From Lates calcarifer (taxonomy: Eukaryota > Chordata > Actinopteri > Centropomidae), in contig NC_066838.1 of the NCBI RefSeq assembly GCF_001640805.2, positions 19,836,749 through 19,900,748 on the forward strand: a stretch of DNA of 64,000 nucleotides. Direction: 5' to 3'. The position numbers and the translations under genes were made by a program. The notes beneath the pieces were generated by a model. That model searched no databases. It was not told where the DNA came from and saw only the letters and a list, made by a program, of their open reading frames with translations. The stretch's first letter is position 1, and each line of letters starts with the position of its first letter. Shown piece after piece: positions 40,201-50,091 of this stretch.

Positions 40201-43200
40201 AGGCTTGACAAATGGGAGGCATGTGCTAAGACTTGGGGTGTAACAAGACACATTAACTTTGGGAATGTCATGCATCTGTGCCATGAATACCACAAGAAGT
40301 ATCTCTCTAGTCTTTCACAATAAACGTTCTGTCATTGGTTGGATATGTTCTCTGAGGCGAGATTGCCACCGCAGGTCACGGCTGCATGAGCGTCTCATGA
40401 ACTACATGGAGTGGATTCTGCAGCCATGTTTGTGTATGTTGGTGGGATTTAATGACGGCTTTACTGTTGCTGTGACTCACAGGCTGATGACGGAAGTGCA
40501 GCGCCCTCAGAATTACAGGGTGTTAGGTTGCTATTTAGATTGAAACCACTAGCGTAGAGAATAAACACTACATTTTCTTGAATTACTTTCTCAGTCAGCT
40601 AATTTTAAAGAAATATTTCATCCATCATGTGTGAGTGAACGCTGTAATGGGGCAAAAGCATTTGCTCTGTGTTTTGCAACCCTTTCAGTCATATGTTACC
40701 AGTCAGCCAGCTGTTTAAATAGCATTCACACAAAACCACCCCTGCATCCCCCCCAATTCTTGAAGAAAGCCTGTGGTTTTTCCTTGTTTCTCATGTTGTT
40801 TTACTGTAGTTAACTCTGTATCATCCACCTCTGCAGTCAGACTGATGACAGGAAAAGAGGCACCAGTCCCATTCCTTGTCCCTGAGTCAAATTGTTCTTA
40901 CTCACTAGTAATCCACTTTCAGGCCTCGGTGTAGTTTCTGACTTAAAGACTTTGTGAATCCAAGGTCCACAAACAAATAAATAAAACTTTTAAGTTTAAA
41001 AACATTTAAACTGCGGATTTTAAATTTTTTAATTTTTTGGCTACATGGAGGCAGAAAAAACCAGCTGTAAACACAACACTGACAAACTTTTCAGCAAAAA
41101 GTTCTTATTTACACAACATTATTCACATATAGGCGTGTTTCTGGTCACCTGAGGAATATAAATCTAATATTAAATCTCCTTTTTGCTCTGTCGTTGGTCT
41201 GTATCAGCTCCATAGTTGCTAAATCCTTTACTTTGTTCACCAGCTATTTGCTAACTGCGTCTGTCTGCTGTTTAGACCTGAACAGGTCATGTACTGATGG
41301 TCTTCAGAGATTTTGCTGCGGCCAAAAACAACAGATTGAGAGCTGTGAAAGTGAAGAGAGATAGAAAGTGAAAGAGGGAGGGAGCAGTAATGCGAGAACA
41401 AACCTAGTGAAGAAGAGAAATAAAAAATTCTTAACTGATAGTTAAATCACTAAAGCAAAAATAAACAACAATTAAACACTCAGCAGATCATTAACTCCAG
41501 GAACAGGCATTATTGAGATTTCACTATCCTTTTCTGCCTCCACATATCTCCATTTCATCCATTCATAACATCCTCTGAGACATGTCACGCAACAGTAAAT
41601 CCAAAAAGGCAGCAGGATGAGTTGTTGTTGTGTCTAATCTTCACGGTTCTTCAGATGTGGGGGAAATGCAAACAGGAAAGTGCAGTAAGGACATTTTAGT
41701 TCTTAATTTAGTCCTTGGAACTGTTTGGTTGAAAATGGCTTTGAGCAGAGAGGACAGAGTTGCCCTGTAAGACAGTCCCTAGAGCAAAAGGACTGTGAAG
41801 GTGTGGCATGTAAAGGAGGATCCCCAGAGACAGACTGACGTCAATGGAACACAACCACCAGCAGGTTTACAGGAAACACAGAGGTAGCTTTAAGTGCAGT
41901 CAGCAAAAAGGGCAAAGTGCAGGTTTGTTTTTCAGATAAGCCATGTTTATGGTTTTATGGTTTTTATGTTTTTTATGTTTTTTATGTTTAGGCACCAACT
42001 GGCTTATGTTTAGTTGGACAATTTTAATGTTCTTTTGCTTTCTTTCTTAAGTCTCAGGGGACAAAGAGCAAGTTTCTCAATCTGTCTTCTTTCTTTTTTG
42101 TATCTGCTTCCTCTGCCAACAGTCAGCAATAGGAAGGCTCCTCCTCCAGTCCCACCCCGCACCACCTCCAAGCCCCTCATCTCAGTGACGCTGCAGAGCA
42201 GCACAGAGTCAGCCCAGGACACATACCTTGACCAGCAGGACCGCGGCAGTGAGGCCAACAGCCAGTCAGGACGCAGCAACTCCTCTGACAGTCTCTGTAG
42301 CATCCGCACGGGCAGTCTGGCTAAGGGGACCCAACCTCCACCAGCTGCTGTCCCTGCTGCGACCCCTGCACCCGCTGCAGGCTCTGTGCCTCCCATTCCG
42401 GCTCCTCGTGACCTCCCTCCCACCATCACAGTCGCCACCGCCACCACTTCCACATCTACCCAGCCCCAAAATGACACCCTGAGCACTGGTGTCACCCTAG
42501 AGCAGCCCCCGACTGCACCCAAGAGGAAACTGTCCTCAATCGGAATTCAGGTAAGATTTGTCTATTTTTGTAGCAGGACATATTCATACTGGGAGCTGCC
42601 TGTGTTTGACTGCTTCTCTGTCATCCATGATTATTCAGGTGGATTGCCTTGTTCCAATTCCAAGAGAGGAACCACTACCCCTGGCTGCACCCCTAAAATT
42701 TCAGTCAATTGGAGTTCAAGTGGAGAACGGCAGGCCGTAAGTGTACACTCAAATTTGACATAACAGTGTATGGGAAGCCATGAGTAATGATCTGATGGTT
42801 TGTCTGTATACCAGTCTTCATGAAGATGTTGCAAACACAGGATATACTTGATAAGAAACAGGACTTTTGAGATGTTACGACATTCATGCTGTGATATAAT
42901 ATCATGATATAATGCTATAATGTCATGTTATAATGCACAGTATATTGCACATTTGTATACATCTGGCCCATGTAGCTGCTGCCACATAGCATGAACAAAT
43001 GGAGCAAAGAGTATGTCAGTGTAAAAACAGTGGCAAAGTCTTTTAAGTATTTAATTGGTGATAGATAGATCATCGAACGTGAAAGCAATGTTATGAGTCA
43101 AGGCACAGCCAAAAACTTGTATGAGAAGGGCCAGTAGTGACATAAAGGTGAGATAAAGGTCAGACAAGTGAGCTTCTCTAAGTAGGGTTGTTCGTGGACC

Positions 43201-46200
43201 AGGAGGATAAATCTTGATGGGGCAAGTAGCGAGCAGCGAGCCCTGAGAAAGGCCTTTAACCCTCAGCTGATTCAGTGAGTGCTGCTCAGTAGCCGGCAGG
43301 TCAGACTGTGTTTACACTGGGCAACTCCCAGGTGTGAATGTATGTAGTTGTGTTAGTGTGAGTTCCTGAAAAATAGAGCCTGGCTGTCAGCGATGCTTTC
43401 TTGGTTAGAACAAGGTTTAAAAACCAGTTTAATTTCCCATATAGTAACATATATTGATATAAGATCATAATCATGTGTTCATAATATTGTAATATAGATT
43501 TTTGTCCCTGCCACCAGGCCTATATCTCTGAATGTGCTGTATCTCTTCTTCTGCTTTTCCCTCCATAACTGTACACACTGCTGCTGGCAAATCTGCAGCC
43601 TGCACAGCAGCAAGTGGCTAAGGTCATTCAGCAGTCAGCCTGGCAGCAGCACAGCAACCCAGTACTCTGATTGATGTCCTTTTACTCTTGTTTTGACTGG
43701 AGTGAGCTGAACATAGTGAGAAACCGGCCATTTAAACTTTTCCAGTGCACTGTAATTTCCCTTAATCACATTTGTTTGACAGCCCGCTTCCTTTTCTCCT
43801 GCTCATTATCTCCAAAGCCAGCAGTCAGCTAAGCTTTTATGTTGTATACCTGATTTGTCACTAATTTCCCTGCTGTCCCATCTTCGCATCCTGTGTCTTT
43901 TCGGACTCTTTGCACTTCTCTGGAGTAGATGATGCAGCACCATCATCTGTTAAGTCCTGTCAGTTACACTCGCTGACCTAAAACTGTTACTGTGGAATAC
44001 GTTTGACGCATCACTTCATTGTCTTATTTATTTAACTCTCTGTCAGGGGCTGATTTTTATGCATGTCTCTGCAGTCTCAGCCGGGACAGCAGCATGGCCT
44101 CCAGACAAAATACAGAGACTGAGCCTCAGGAGCCCCAGGATGCCGCACCCACAGAAAACAACACAGTCAACTGCACCAACAGTCAAACAGCGAATTCCAC
44201 TGCGCCCAATGGACAGGACAAAGCCATGGAACAGCAGCCCCTTAAACACACCTCAGCCCCATCCAGGATATCCACCTCACCCCCGGAGAATCTGGATCCG
44301 GCTTTAGATCCCTCCTCCTTGCCACCGCCAGACCCCAGCCTGGAGACTGGAAACTGCAGCACCCACGGAGATTCTGTTCAGTCCAGCACGCCAGCTTGCC
44401 TCCGAGACGGAAACTGGTTTCTGAAGCTGTTGCAGGCGGAAACGGGCCGCATGGAGGGCTGGTGTCAACAGATGGAGCAGGAGACCAAAGACAACAAGCT
44501 CTCAGAGGAGGGTGAGTGACAGCGTTGCATTTACTGGAATTACAAGTGGCTATGAAAACAATTAGGTCCTATTTACACTTCACATCTTCATCATTCATTT
44601 CAAGAATCTCATCTGTGCATAAAATCCAGATGAGGTTTTAAGACACTTTGATTTATACCTAGCCACATATATGTGTCCCTGTTGGTCAGGACACAAATGT
44701 GATTGCAGTGTCTTGGTTTTCTTGGACTACGTGCAAATCAGGGTCAGACATAATCCAATTCAGAGGATGGTGGTGATGGACCTGAGGCTGCTTTGTAATT
44801 GCCAAAATAAAATGCCAGAAGAAAATTAACCTCTGCGTTGTAGCAGTTACAACAGTAATAGTTTTGCTAATGTCAGGCAGCTAGCAGCTATTTATAAACT
44901 AATAAAACACATGAATTCCATTCATGAGTTAGGAGTTTTACTGCCTTAGCAGGCTTTTACTGACACTACTCCCTCACCTACAGCGATCATTCAGTCAAAC
45001 TGATCAGGGATCAGATAAATGCTAAAGATAAATCCACAGTGTTTTTTCTGTATGGTCTGTATTTGTTGAATGCTAGAGCCTGTTGCTTCAGTGAGACAGG
45101 GAGATCAGTGTAATTTTCAGTGTAACTTGAGATGCCATTATCACAGCAGACCTGTGAGTGGCTATTTGTACACACTGCTTTCTGATGTAGTTGATGTAGT
45201 TTAAATATGGACACAGAGACACACAACAGTTATTGTGAATGCTGCAGTGTTCTTGGCTTAAAATGTTCCCAGAACTTTGATCTTCTAATGTATCTTTTCA
45301 TGTGCTAAAAATGTTTACTTTAGGAGATTTGTGGCATTTTAGTTTGGGTTGTTACAGCTTCTTGGAGGATTCATCAGTGTGTCACGTGACCGGCTTGGGG
45401 AACTCTTTTTTTCATTTCTTTAACTCGCCCTATCTCCTGTTGTGCTTGGAGTGTGGACACATACTGTATATTGTCATGCTCAACAACCCAAGCGCTCACA
45501 GAAAATACTAACATCTGAACTAAAAAGCTTGATTTTTAAATCTGTGTACCGCAGTGTGGGCTTCAGTGTTGCACCAAATAGAGCGGGTGCTTCCTGATCA
45601 GAAGGTTGGCGCTTTGATCCCAGGCTCCTCCAGTCAATGAAGCAACAAGAAATTTTACTTTTTACTATTATACATTATTTACTATATTTATACTGTTTTG
45701 CTTAGTCTGCAAGTTTGCCATTTTGCTATTCTGTTATTCTTATATTCTGCTATTGCCATTCAATTTTAAGCATTGCTTCAGAGATTACTTTTGGCTTTCA
45801 ACTTTCTTCTACATTTCAACCGTTTTTTTTTCCTGCTTTTTTTCAGAAATGCCTCAGCAATCCATTCAGCTAACAGTGTTCATGCTGCATTTTTTGCAGC
45901 AGAGCAAGAAAGGAAAAAAGTTTGTGAATTGTGAATATAGGTCATTGAATGTGCTTCTATTTATATATTCTGCGCAAAACAGAAATTGAAGTATTTTGAT
46001 ATTATTTTTACTTAATGTTAGTAAATAGGCTATATGCTGCTGTCTGCATGCATGCAAGAGATCACAGTCTACCATCACTATTACACAGCACAGTTGAGTA
46101 GTGTTGACACATTCAAGCCTCTCTTTTTAATTGCTGTCTGTGAGTTTCTCTGGCGCCTGCTAGTTCTCATTATAGAAACTCTTAATGCTGTAACAGAAAT

Positions 46201-49200
46201 TAACCTTGATTAATGTCTCAAACTATGCAGTGTTAGGTCCTTGAATTTGCTGTTTAAGAAGGTGTGGGAACCCTGGCATACGCACAGTTTCACCATAGTC
46301 AAGAGCAGCCATATTTAGATTGAACAATGGTTCTCCGACTATAAAAAAATGATTGAGGCATGATTTGTTTGTATATCCAAGGCCAATTTTGAACTTTTCT
46401 TAATGAGACATCACAAAGTGCTTCATGATGAAAGACAAAAGAAAATACAGAAACATAAAACAGCAGCACAATATAAATGTAAAAAAGAACAGAAAATAGC
46501 TTGTCAAGTCAGTGATGTGAAGAATCGAATTGATGCTACTGAAGTTCACAAACAAGGGAATAGGTCAGACCTCGTCCATGTTGACTATGGATGAAGAGAC
46601 CAAGCATAACAAACCCATTACTGCTGTTGACTCACAGTAACACTGCTCATTAGAGTGGGAGTAAGCTTTGTTTTAGCTGTAATAGAGCCACTGCAGAGTC
46701 ATTTCACTTTCTCTTCTCCCAGAATACCCACTCAGGCTTTTAGGCCCATCTATCTCTGCAGCGTCTTAAATATGAATGAAGGAGGAGCAGACGAGGCAGT
46801 AGAGGCTCCGTCAGATTATCATTTGTGCTCTCTGTGGACCTGAATTATGAATTTCCATTTACATGCAAATATTAGATGTAAAAAGAACTGAATAAAGAGT
46901 AATTTGTTGTCCTCCCTTTAGATTGAGTTAATAAATTACTTCTTAGGAAATTATTTACTGTCACAGAAAGTTAAATGGTTACCGTAAATATTTAATTCCT
47001 AAACAACAGAAATAAATTCTACGCAGTCTCCTCCTTGCGTGTTTGATGCGCAGTAGCTCTCAAACCCTTCATTTACTATATCTCTCAAGTCATGTCTTTA
47101 CTCTGGACATTGAAGTAACAGCTTTTTATGCTCTTTTTGTAGTGTTATGTGTCTTTTTTTTAAAACTCAAGATGATCTCTGCCCATTCTTGTCAGCTTGT
47201 TGCAGATTCATTGTATTCTTTTCTCTTTTGTAGTGTTGGGGACGATCCGCAGTGCAGTAGGCAGCGCTCAGCTCCTCATGTCACAGAAGTTCGAGCAGTT
47301 CAGAGGGCTCTGTAATGAGAACTTGGTGAGTGACTCCATTACATCCTATTGAATCTCTCTCTTGATATGCTACCCTACTACATGTCGTCATTAGCCTCTC
47401 AAATTCTTATTGACCTCAGTTGCTTTTTTTTTTTTTTTTTGCAGCCAGCATCATTTTCCCTACAAACACTGACATGTATTCTTATCACATTACATTTGGG
47501 GAGAAACCAGAAGCACAAAATCCTCTGATTTATTCAGTCAGATTTACTGCCGTAGATGCTCATTTTTGTTCAATCTTGTCAAACAGTCTCTGTTACGGGT
47601 CTAATATTGCTGAAATTTAATAATCTGCAGAAGTTGATGTGTCAAATATGTTTTCTTCTTCAACCAGTTTCTTGAAGAGAGGAAATATGTGCTCGGGGAA
47701 GGATGTGATTAATTCTCTCTGATTTGGCCAAAGCCATTCATCTGTCACTTCTCTACACTGTCTCGTTTTCCTCTCGCTTAGAACGCGAATGCCAACCCAC
47801 GTCCCACAGCACAGGACCTCGCAGGGTTCTGGGATCTGCTACAGCTCTCGATAGAAGACATCAGTATGAAGTTTGATGAGCTCTACCAACTGAAAGCCAA
47901 CAACTGGCAACTTCCTGAGAAATCAGAGAAGAAGGTGATGTTTGTTGCCAGGCAGTATTCTGTGAAGTTCTTTTGGGTTCGACACAAGGAGTTAACAGGC
48001 GTGGGTTTTAACTTATAGTTGAGTCAGATATCACTCGTTGATATCACCTCTGCAAAATTAAACCATATCGTGCTTTATATTTCACACAGGAATTATGTTT
48101 TACAGTCTCTAATTTACTTGTGGTTCAGATCAACAGTGAGTAGATTTACTGAACGGGGGTTACATCCTGTTATTTTGCTGTGTTTCATTACTGAATAGGA
48201 GACTACCGCAGCACAATCACTGTCTCGATGTTCATCCACTGATAGAGTGCGGTGATTGCGGTGAGCATAAGATTTACAGTGTAATTGCTTTGTTAGATGT
48301 CTGTATTGGAAAAGGAGAAGATGACTGGGAGGCTTCGTCTTGACTCACTCCACCAGCATCAGAAACACGTAGTGAAAACACAAGCAGCCAGCCACAGTTG
48401 TTGCGGTCCTCGTGTGGTGTCTGTGTCAGTGCTGTAGCCTGGATGTGTAGTTACATTTCTGAGGAGGCGCACATCAGGTTCACAGGAGCCAACAATGTAA
48501 CTTTAGAGACTATGCACATAGCCACTGTAGGCTGCAGAGCAGCAAAGCATAAAACCAGTTTGTGCCGATCAGTTGGTGCCGCCCAACAGAACGTTAATTG
48601 GCAGTTATTTTGATAAGAGATGAATTGTTTCAGCCATTTAACAATCAGAAATGTTAAACATTCCCTGGTGCCAGCTTCTCAAAAGTGAGGATTAGCTAAT
48701 TTTCCCCGTTTTGTATCACAGTACATTAAAAGCCTTTGGGTTTGGGACTAAAACCCAAAGATAAAAAGTAATTTGAAGATGTCAACTTGAGAATTTTTCA
48801 CAATTTTCTAACCTTTTATAGACAGAACGACAAATGTTGAAAATAATCTGCAAATGAATGAAAATAATCATCATTGCAGCCCGTAACTCAAGCCTAGAGG
48901 AGTTTATCTTTATGTTAGCTTTGTGAATTTTGAACTGTGTAAAGCTATGCATATCAACGCCACTTGAGGCTGTGTTTTCAGGTAGTGCCACATCGTACCT
49001 TATTCCTCTTCCTTGTTGTCATGATTTCCTCAGGATGAAAACAAGCAGCTTCCATCCTCTGTGCCAAAGAAGCAGTCGAAGCCCAAACTGTCAGCGGGGA
49101 AGGACAGGAGCGTGGACTCGGCCGTGGACAAGCAGCGGCAAGAGGCCAGAAAACGGCTGATGGCAGCAAAGCGTGCGGCGTCAGTACGACAGAACTCCGC

Positions 49201-49258
49201 CACGGAAAGCGCAGACAGCATCGAAATCTACGTCCCTGAGGCTCAGACCCGCCTCTGA
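27076..49258 (+). CDS. dlgap4: DLG-associated protein 4 (SAPAP4/GKAP4), ten coding exons
   Basis: Postsynaptic-density scaffold of the SAPAP/GKAP family. Members bind the guanylate-kinase domain of PSD-95/DLG proteins through their N-terminal half and SHANK PDZ domains through their C-terminus. Joining 27076-28284, 28708-28943, 29991-30138, 31421-31640, 42123-42550, 42639-42736, 44075-44511, 47234-47325, 47782-47934 and 49034-49258 gives an uninterrupted 3246-nt frame (1081 aa); human DLGAP4 is about 990. Visible motifs: MKGLG start, SPGRIRHLMHSVQKLF in exon 1, repeated R-x-x-S-Y-x-[KR]-A units (about 429-436 and 565-572), PPPVPPRTTSKP, two dynein-light-chain-type motifs SIGIQVD (743-749) and SIGVQVE (770-776), the GKAP helical domain (about 891-1000) and the C-terminal PDZ ligand EAQTRL. 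The paired KRKLSSIGIQVD and KFQSIGVQVE and the NRLPSNLLDQ block fit DLGAP4 rather than DLGAP1, 2 or 3. The a/b duplicate cannot be assigned. The promoter is probably outside the window. Confidence 0.97.
28285..28707 (+). other. dlgap4 intron 1
   Basis: 423 nt with a short ATCTTC repeat next to the donor and an AT-rich TTATT stretch. Nothing else recognised. Confidence 0.85.
28708..28943 (+). CDS. dlgap4: dlgap4 coding exon 2
   Basis: Acceptor cataatctag, donor caa|gtgagt, phase 0 in and phase 2 out. It encodes VPLGDW, EIPCRRMRSGSYVKAMGD, SPKPSPKSAARRQSYLKATQ and a proline run. The two R-x-x-S-Y-x-K-A units are the repeats the family uses for guanylate-kinase-domain binding. Confidence 0.96.
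28944..29990 (+). other. dlgap4 intron 2
   Basis: About 1.05 kb. It contains an open frame at 29218-29682 without family similarity (judged chance) and a CTCF-like motif at 29135-29149. Otherwise nothing recognised. Confidence 0.8.
29991..30138 (+). CDS. dlgap4: dlgap4 coding exon 3
   Basis: Acceptor cgcttccacag, donor cag|gtatgt, phase 2 in and phase 0 out (148 nt). It encodes NSLPSLKELSTNRSLDNLDC, similar to the RSLDRLDS block of DLGAP4, then a less conserved S/G/T-rich linker. Confidence 0.93.
30139..31420 (+). other. dlgap4 intron 3
   Basis: 1.28 kb. A hAT-like MITE occupies 31096-31342, ending 78 nt before exon 4. The rest is AT-rich with no recognised feature. The region encoded between exons 3 and 4 in mammals (a segment before ..ACESACSE) was not found here. 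Confidence 0.8.
31096..31342. mobile_element. hAT-like MITE next to dlgap4 exon 4
   Basis: The ends are 'cagtggtggagagtaactaa' and '...cctccgccactg', forming inverted repeats CAGTGGTGG/CAGTGGCGG. Flanking 8-mers are ggtgtaga (31088-31095) and agtataga (31343-31350), matching at 6 of 8 positions, as expected for a decayed 8-bp hAT target duplication. The interior ('actcaag..acaagtac', 'acttttacttaagtag') matches a very common fish MITE from memory. Confidence 0.8.
31421..31640 (+). CDS. dlgap4: dlgap4 coding exon 4
   Basis: Acceptor cacgttctttcag, donor cca|gtgagt, phase 0 in and phase 1 out (220 nt). It encodes ESQAVEALDLPAPTCF and FRSRSHSYLRAIQAGCSQDE, the strongly conserved SAPAP block. 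Two further in-frame acceptors lie upstream (exon would start at 31376 or 31394). Confidence 0.97.
32280..32420 (-). mobile_element. Remnant of a Tc1/mariner-type transposase (C-terminal part)
   Basis: The minus strand reads SPDLNPFENLWEI followed by ...AAEWRQ. This is close to the SPDLNPIE(H/N)LW..EEW signature around the last catalytic acidic residue of Tc1-type transposases. The open frame continues to 31965 without further similarity. No complete element or ends were identified, so it is a decayed fragment. Confidence 0.6.
32938..33684. mobile_element. Tc1-like transposon remnant with terminal inverted repeats
   Basis: The left end 'tatgtgcaaaagtttggaca' is matched by the inverted right end '...gagacttttgcatata' (33665-33682), and inner blocks 'aaattacatattttg' and 'caaaatgtgtaattt' also pair. 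Interior '+' text 'gtcaggggactgtgagggc' and 'tttggatcattgccctgttg' is the reverse-strand transposase region typical of fish Tc1 elements. Length about 750 bp and no intact frame, so it is internally deleted and inactive. Confidence 0.75.
34540..35420. promoter_or_regulatory. CpG island inside dlgap4 intron 4; candidate internal promoter
   Basis: CpG dinucleotides are dense here (roughly 29 in 34540-34850 by eye, with many more to about 35420) against a CpG-poor surround. Motifs such as 'cccgcggcgc' and repeated 'gctaacg/cgttagc' are typical of fish 5' CpG islands. A strong donor, aca|gtaagg, lies at 34856/34857, so a first exon could end there. Mammalian DLGAP4 has annotated short isoforms that start at an internal promoter before the PPPVPPR exon, and this island sits in the equivalent intron. 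No in-frame coding first exon was found on the + strand. Confidence 0.6.
41041..41350 (+). repeat. Degenerate dispersed repeat (related to 11087-11470)
   Basis: Starts 'ctacatggaggcagaaaaaa' and shares ordered blocks with 11087-11470. Recognised from memory as part of a common fish repeat; the class is unknown. Confidence 0.4.
41943..41991. repeat. (TTTTATG)n simple repeat
   Basis: Five to six variable copies of (T)nATG directly upstream of dlgap4 exon 5. Confidence 0.8.
42123..42550 (+). CDS. dlgap4: dlgap4 coding exon 5
   Basis: Acceptor ctctgccaacag, donor cag|gtaaga, phase 1 in and phase 0 out (428 nt). It encodes NRKAPPPVPPRTTSKPLISV, TLQSSTESAQDTYLDQQD and SGRSNSSDSL, then an Ala/Pro/Thr-rich low-complexity segment and KRKLSSIGIQ. 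The dynein-light-chain-type motif SIGIQVD is cut by the next intron after Q747. Confidence 0.97.
42639..42736 (+). CDS. dlgap4: dlgap4 coding exon 6
   Basis: 98 nt, acceptor gattattcag, donor gcc|gtaagt, phase 0 in and phase 2 out. It encodes VDCLVPIPREEPLPLAAP and LKFQSIGVQVENGR, carrying the second IQV/VQV dynein-light-chain-type motif. The length is not a multiple of three, so skipping would shift the frame. Confidence 0.95.
42737..44074 (+). other. dlgap4 intron 6
   Basis: 1.34 kb. It has a short run of related 'atataatatcatgatataat' sequence (42893-42935). No other feature recognised. Confidence 0.75.
44075..44511 (+). CDS. dlgap4: dlgap4 coding exon 7
   Basis: Acceptor catgtctctgcag, donor agg|gtgagt, phase 2 in and phase 1 out (437 nt). 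It encodes a variable S/T/P/Q-rich stretch, then DPALDPSSLPPPDPSLE and DGNWFLKLLQAETGRMEGWC, the start of the conserved C-terminal GKAP helical domain. Confidence 0.96.
44512..47233 (+). other. dlgap4 intron 7
   Basis: 2.7 kb with one SINE-like fragment (45570-45642). No further feature recognised. Confidence 0.75.
45570..45642 (+). repeat. Fragment of a tRNA-derived-type SINE
   Basis: The text 'atagagcgggtgcttcctga', 'cagaaggttggcgctttgat' and 'ccaggctcctccagtc' includes a B-box-like segment. From memory it matches a common fish repeat. It is truncated and is not a tRNA gene, because no cloverleaf is present. Confidence 0.4.
47234..47325 (+). CDS. dlgap4: dlgap4 coding exon 8
   Basis: 92 nt, acceptor tcttttgtag, donor ttg|gtgagt, phase 1 in and phase 0 out. 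It encodes VLGTIRSAVGSAQLLMSQKF and EQFRGLCNENL of the C-terminal helical domain. Confidence 0.97.
47326..47781 (+). other. dlgap4 intron 8
   Basis: 456 nt with a poly-T tract at about 47424-47441. Nothing else recognised. Confidence 0.8.
47782..47934 (+). CDS. dlgap4: dlgap4 coding exon 9
   Basis: 153 nt, acceptor cctctcgcttag, donor aag|gtgatg (weak after +4), phase 0 in and out. It encodes NPRPTAQDLAGFWDLLQL, SIEDISMKFDELYQLKANNW and a Lys-rich end. This is the most conserved part of the GKAP domain. Confidence 0.97.
47935..49033 (+). other. dlgap4 intron 9
   Basis: 1.1 kb; no repeat, exon or conserved-looking feature recognised. Confidence 0.75.
49034..49258 (+). CDS. dlgap4: dlgap4 coding exon 10 with stop
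   Basis: Acceptor catgatttcctcag, phase 0, stop TGA at 49256-49258. It encodes DKQRQEARKRLMAAKRAA, SVRQNSATESADSIEIYVPE and the terminal AQTRL. T-R-L at the end is the class I PDZ ligand that binds SHANK in this family. Confidence 0.98.
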   Translation, partial: DENKQLPSSVPKKQSKPKLSAGKDRSVDSAVDKQRQEARKRLMAAKRAASVRQNSATESADSIEIYVPEAQTRL

Positions 49259-50071
49259 GAGCGAACCAGCAGCGATCATTGAGGAAAATCCTGACTCACT
49301 TCAAACTTTCATCGACACAAACACACAAACAGATCTGAGATGAACACACAGACGTACAACAGATGCACAGAGGCCGATCCCTCGTAAGCGGCACAACTGA
49401 TGGCAGGAGAAATGTGGGGATCACAGGGCACCGAAACAATCCAGAATAATGCAGATCATCACCCTGCTGCCATGGGACAGAAATAACATTGACAGATGTT
49501 TAATACTATTGTTATTATTATTGTTATTATTGACATTATAATAATTATTATCTCTTAAAGTATATCAAGACTGTCTTAAATGTGCAAGTATCTTGGATAA
49601 GGACATCCTGTACCTTGTGAGCTGAAGAATCTTGGTATCCCAGAAGTTTACTCTCTTAAAACTCCCTTCACTGCTGAGTCTACCGGCAAGTTGTGGCTGC
49701 CTGGTTTACGAGCTGAGCTACCATCCACACACACTCAGGACACACATGCAGGTGTACTCACTGTCCACAGAGTCTTCCTGTTCTCTATTTGTATTAGGCT
49801 GCCACTCGTCGGGTGTGGTGTGTACGCTTTACCGTGTAAGAATTATTAAGATGGCGTTAATGTACTCAGAGGTTTAAAATGCAGAGAACCAGAGGAAGGC
49901 AGTAGCATATATATTATAAATATCACACTATTACAATGTTCATTTTGTAAATGTTGTATACCAGATTATTTGTTAGAAAGAGGTCAGTGTTCAGTACCAA
50001 GGTAGTTTTTTATAGATCGAGTACATGTACTGTCATGATATATTAGCACTTGATGCAATCATTCACTCCAC

Positions 50072-50091
50072 CTCTCTCTCTCTCTCTCTCT
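50072..50091. repeat. (CT)n microsatellite in dlgap4 3'UTR
   Basis: Uninterrupted run of about ten CT units, read directly. Confidence 0.9.

Larger units (their letters stand above)
31641..42122 (+). other. dlgap4 intron 4 (10.5 kb)
   Basis: This is the largest dlgap4 intron in the window. It holds a Tc1-type transposase fragment (about 32280-32420, minus), a Tc1-like remnant (32938-33684), a CpG island (about 34540-35420), a degenerate dispersed repeat (41041-41350) and a TTTTATG simple repeat just before exon 5. Outside these no exon-like or conserved-looking segment was recognised. Confidence 0.8.

Noticed and set aside
41943..41991. Direct repeats resembling a CRISPR array
   Set aside because: Short imperfect (T)nATG simple repeat with no spacers, in a vertebrate intron.
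42010..42522. 170-codon minus-strand open frame
   Set aside because: Shadow of dlgap4 exon 5, caused by its GC-rich, low-complexity codons.
45570..45642. tRNA gene suggested by a B-box-like sequence
   Set aside because: No acceptor stem or anticodon arm; fits a SINE fragment better.
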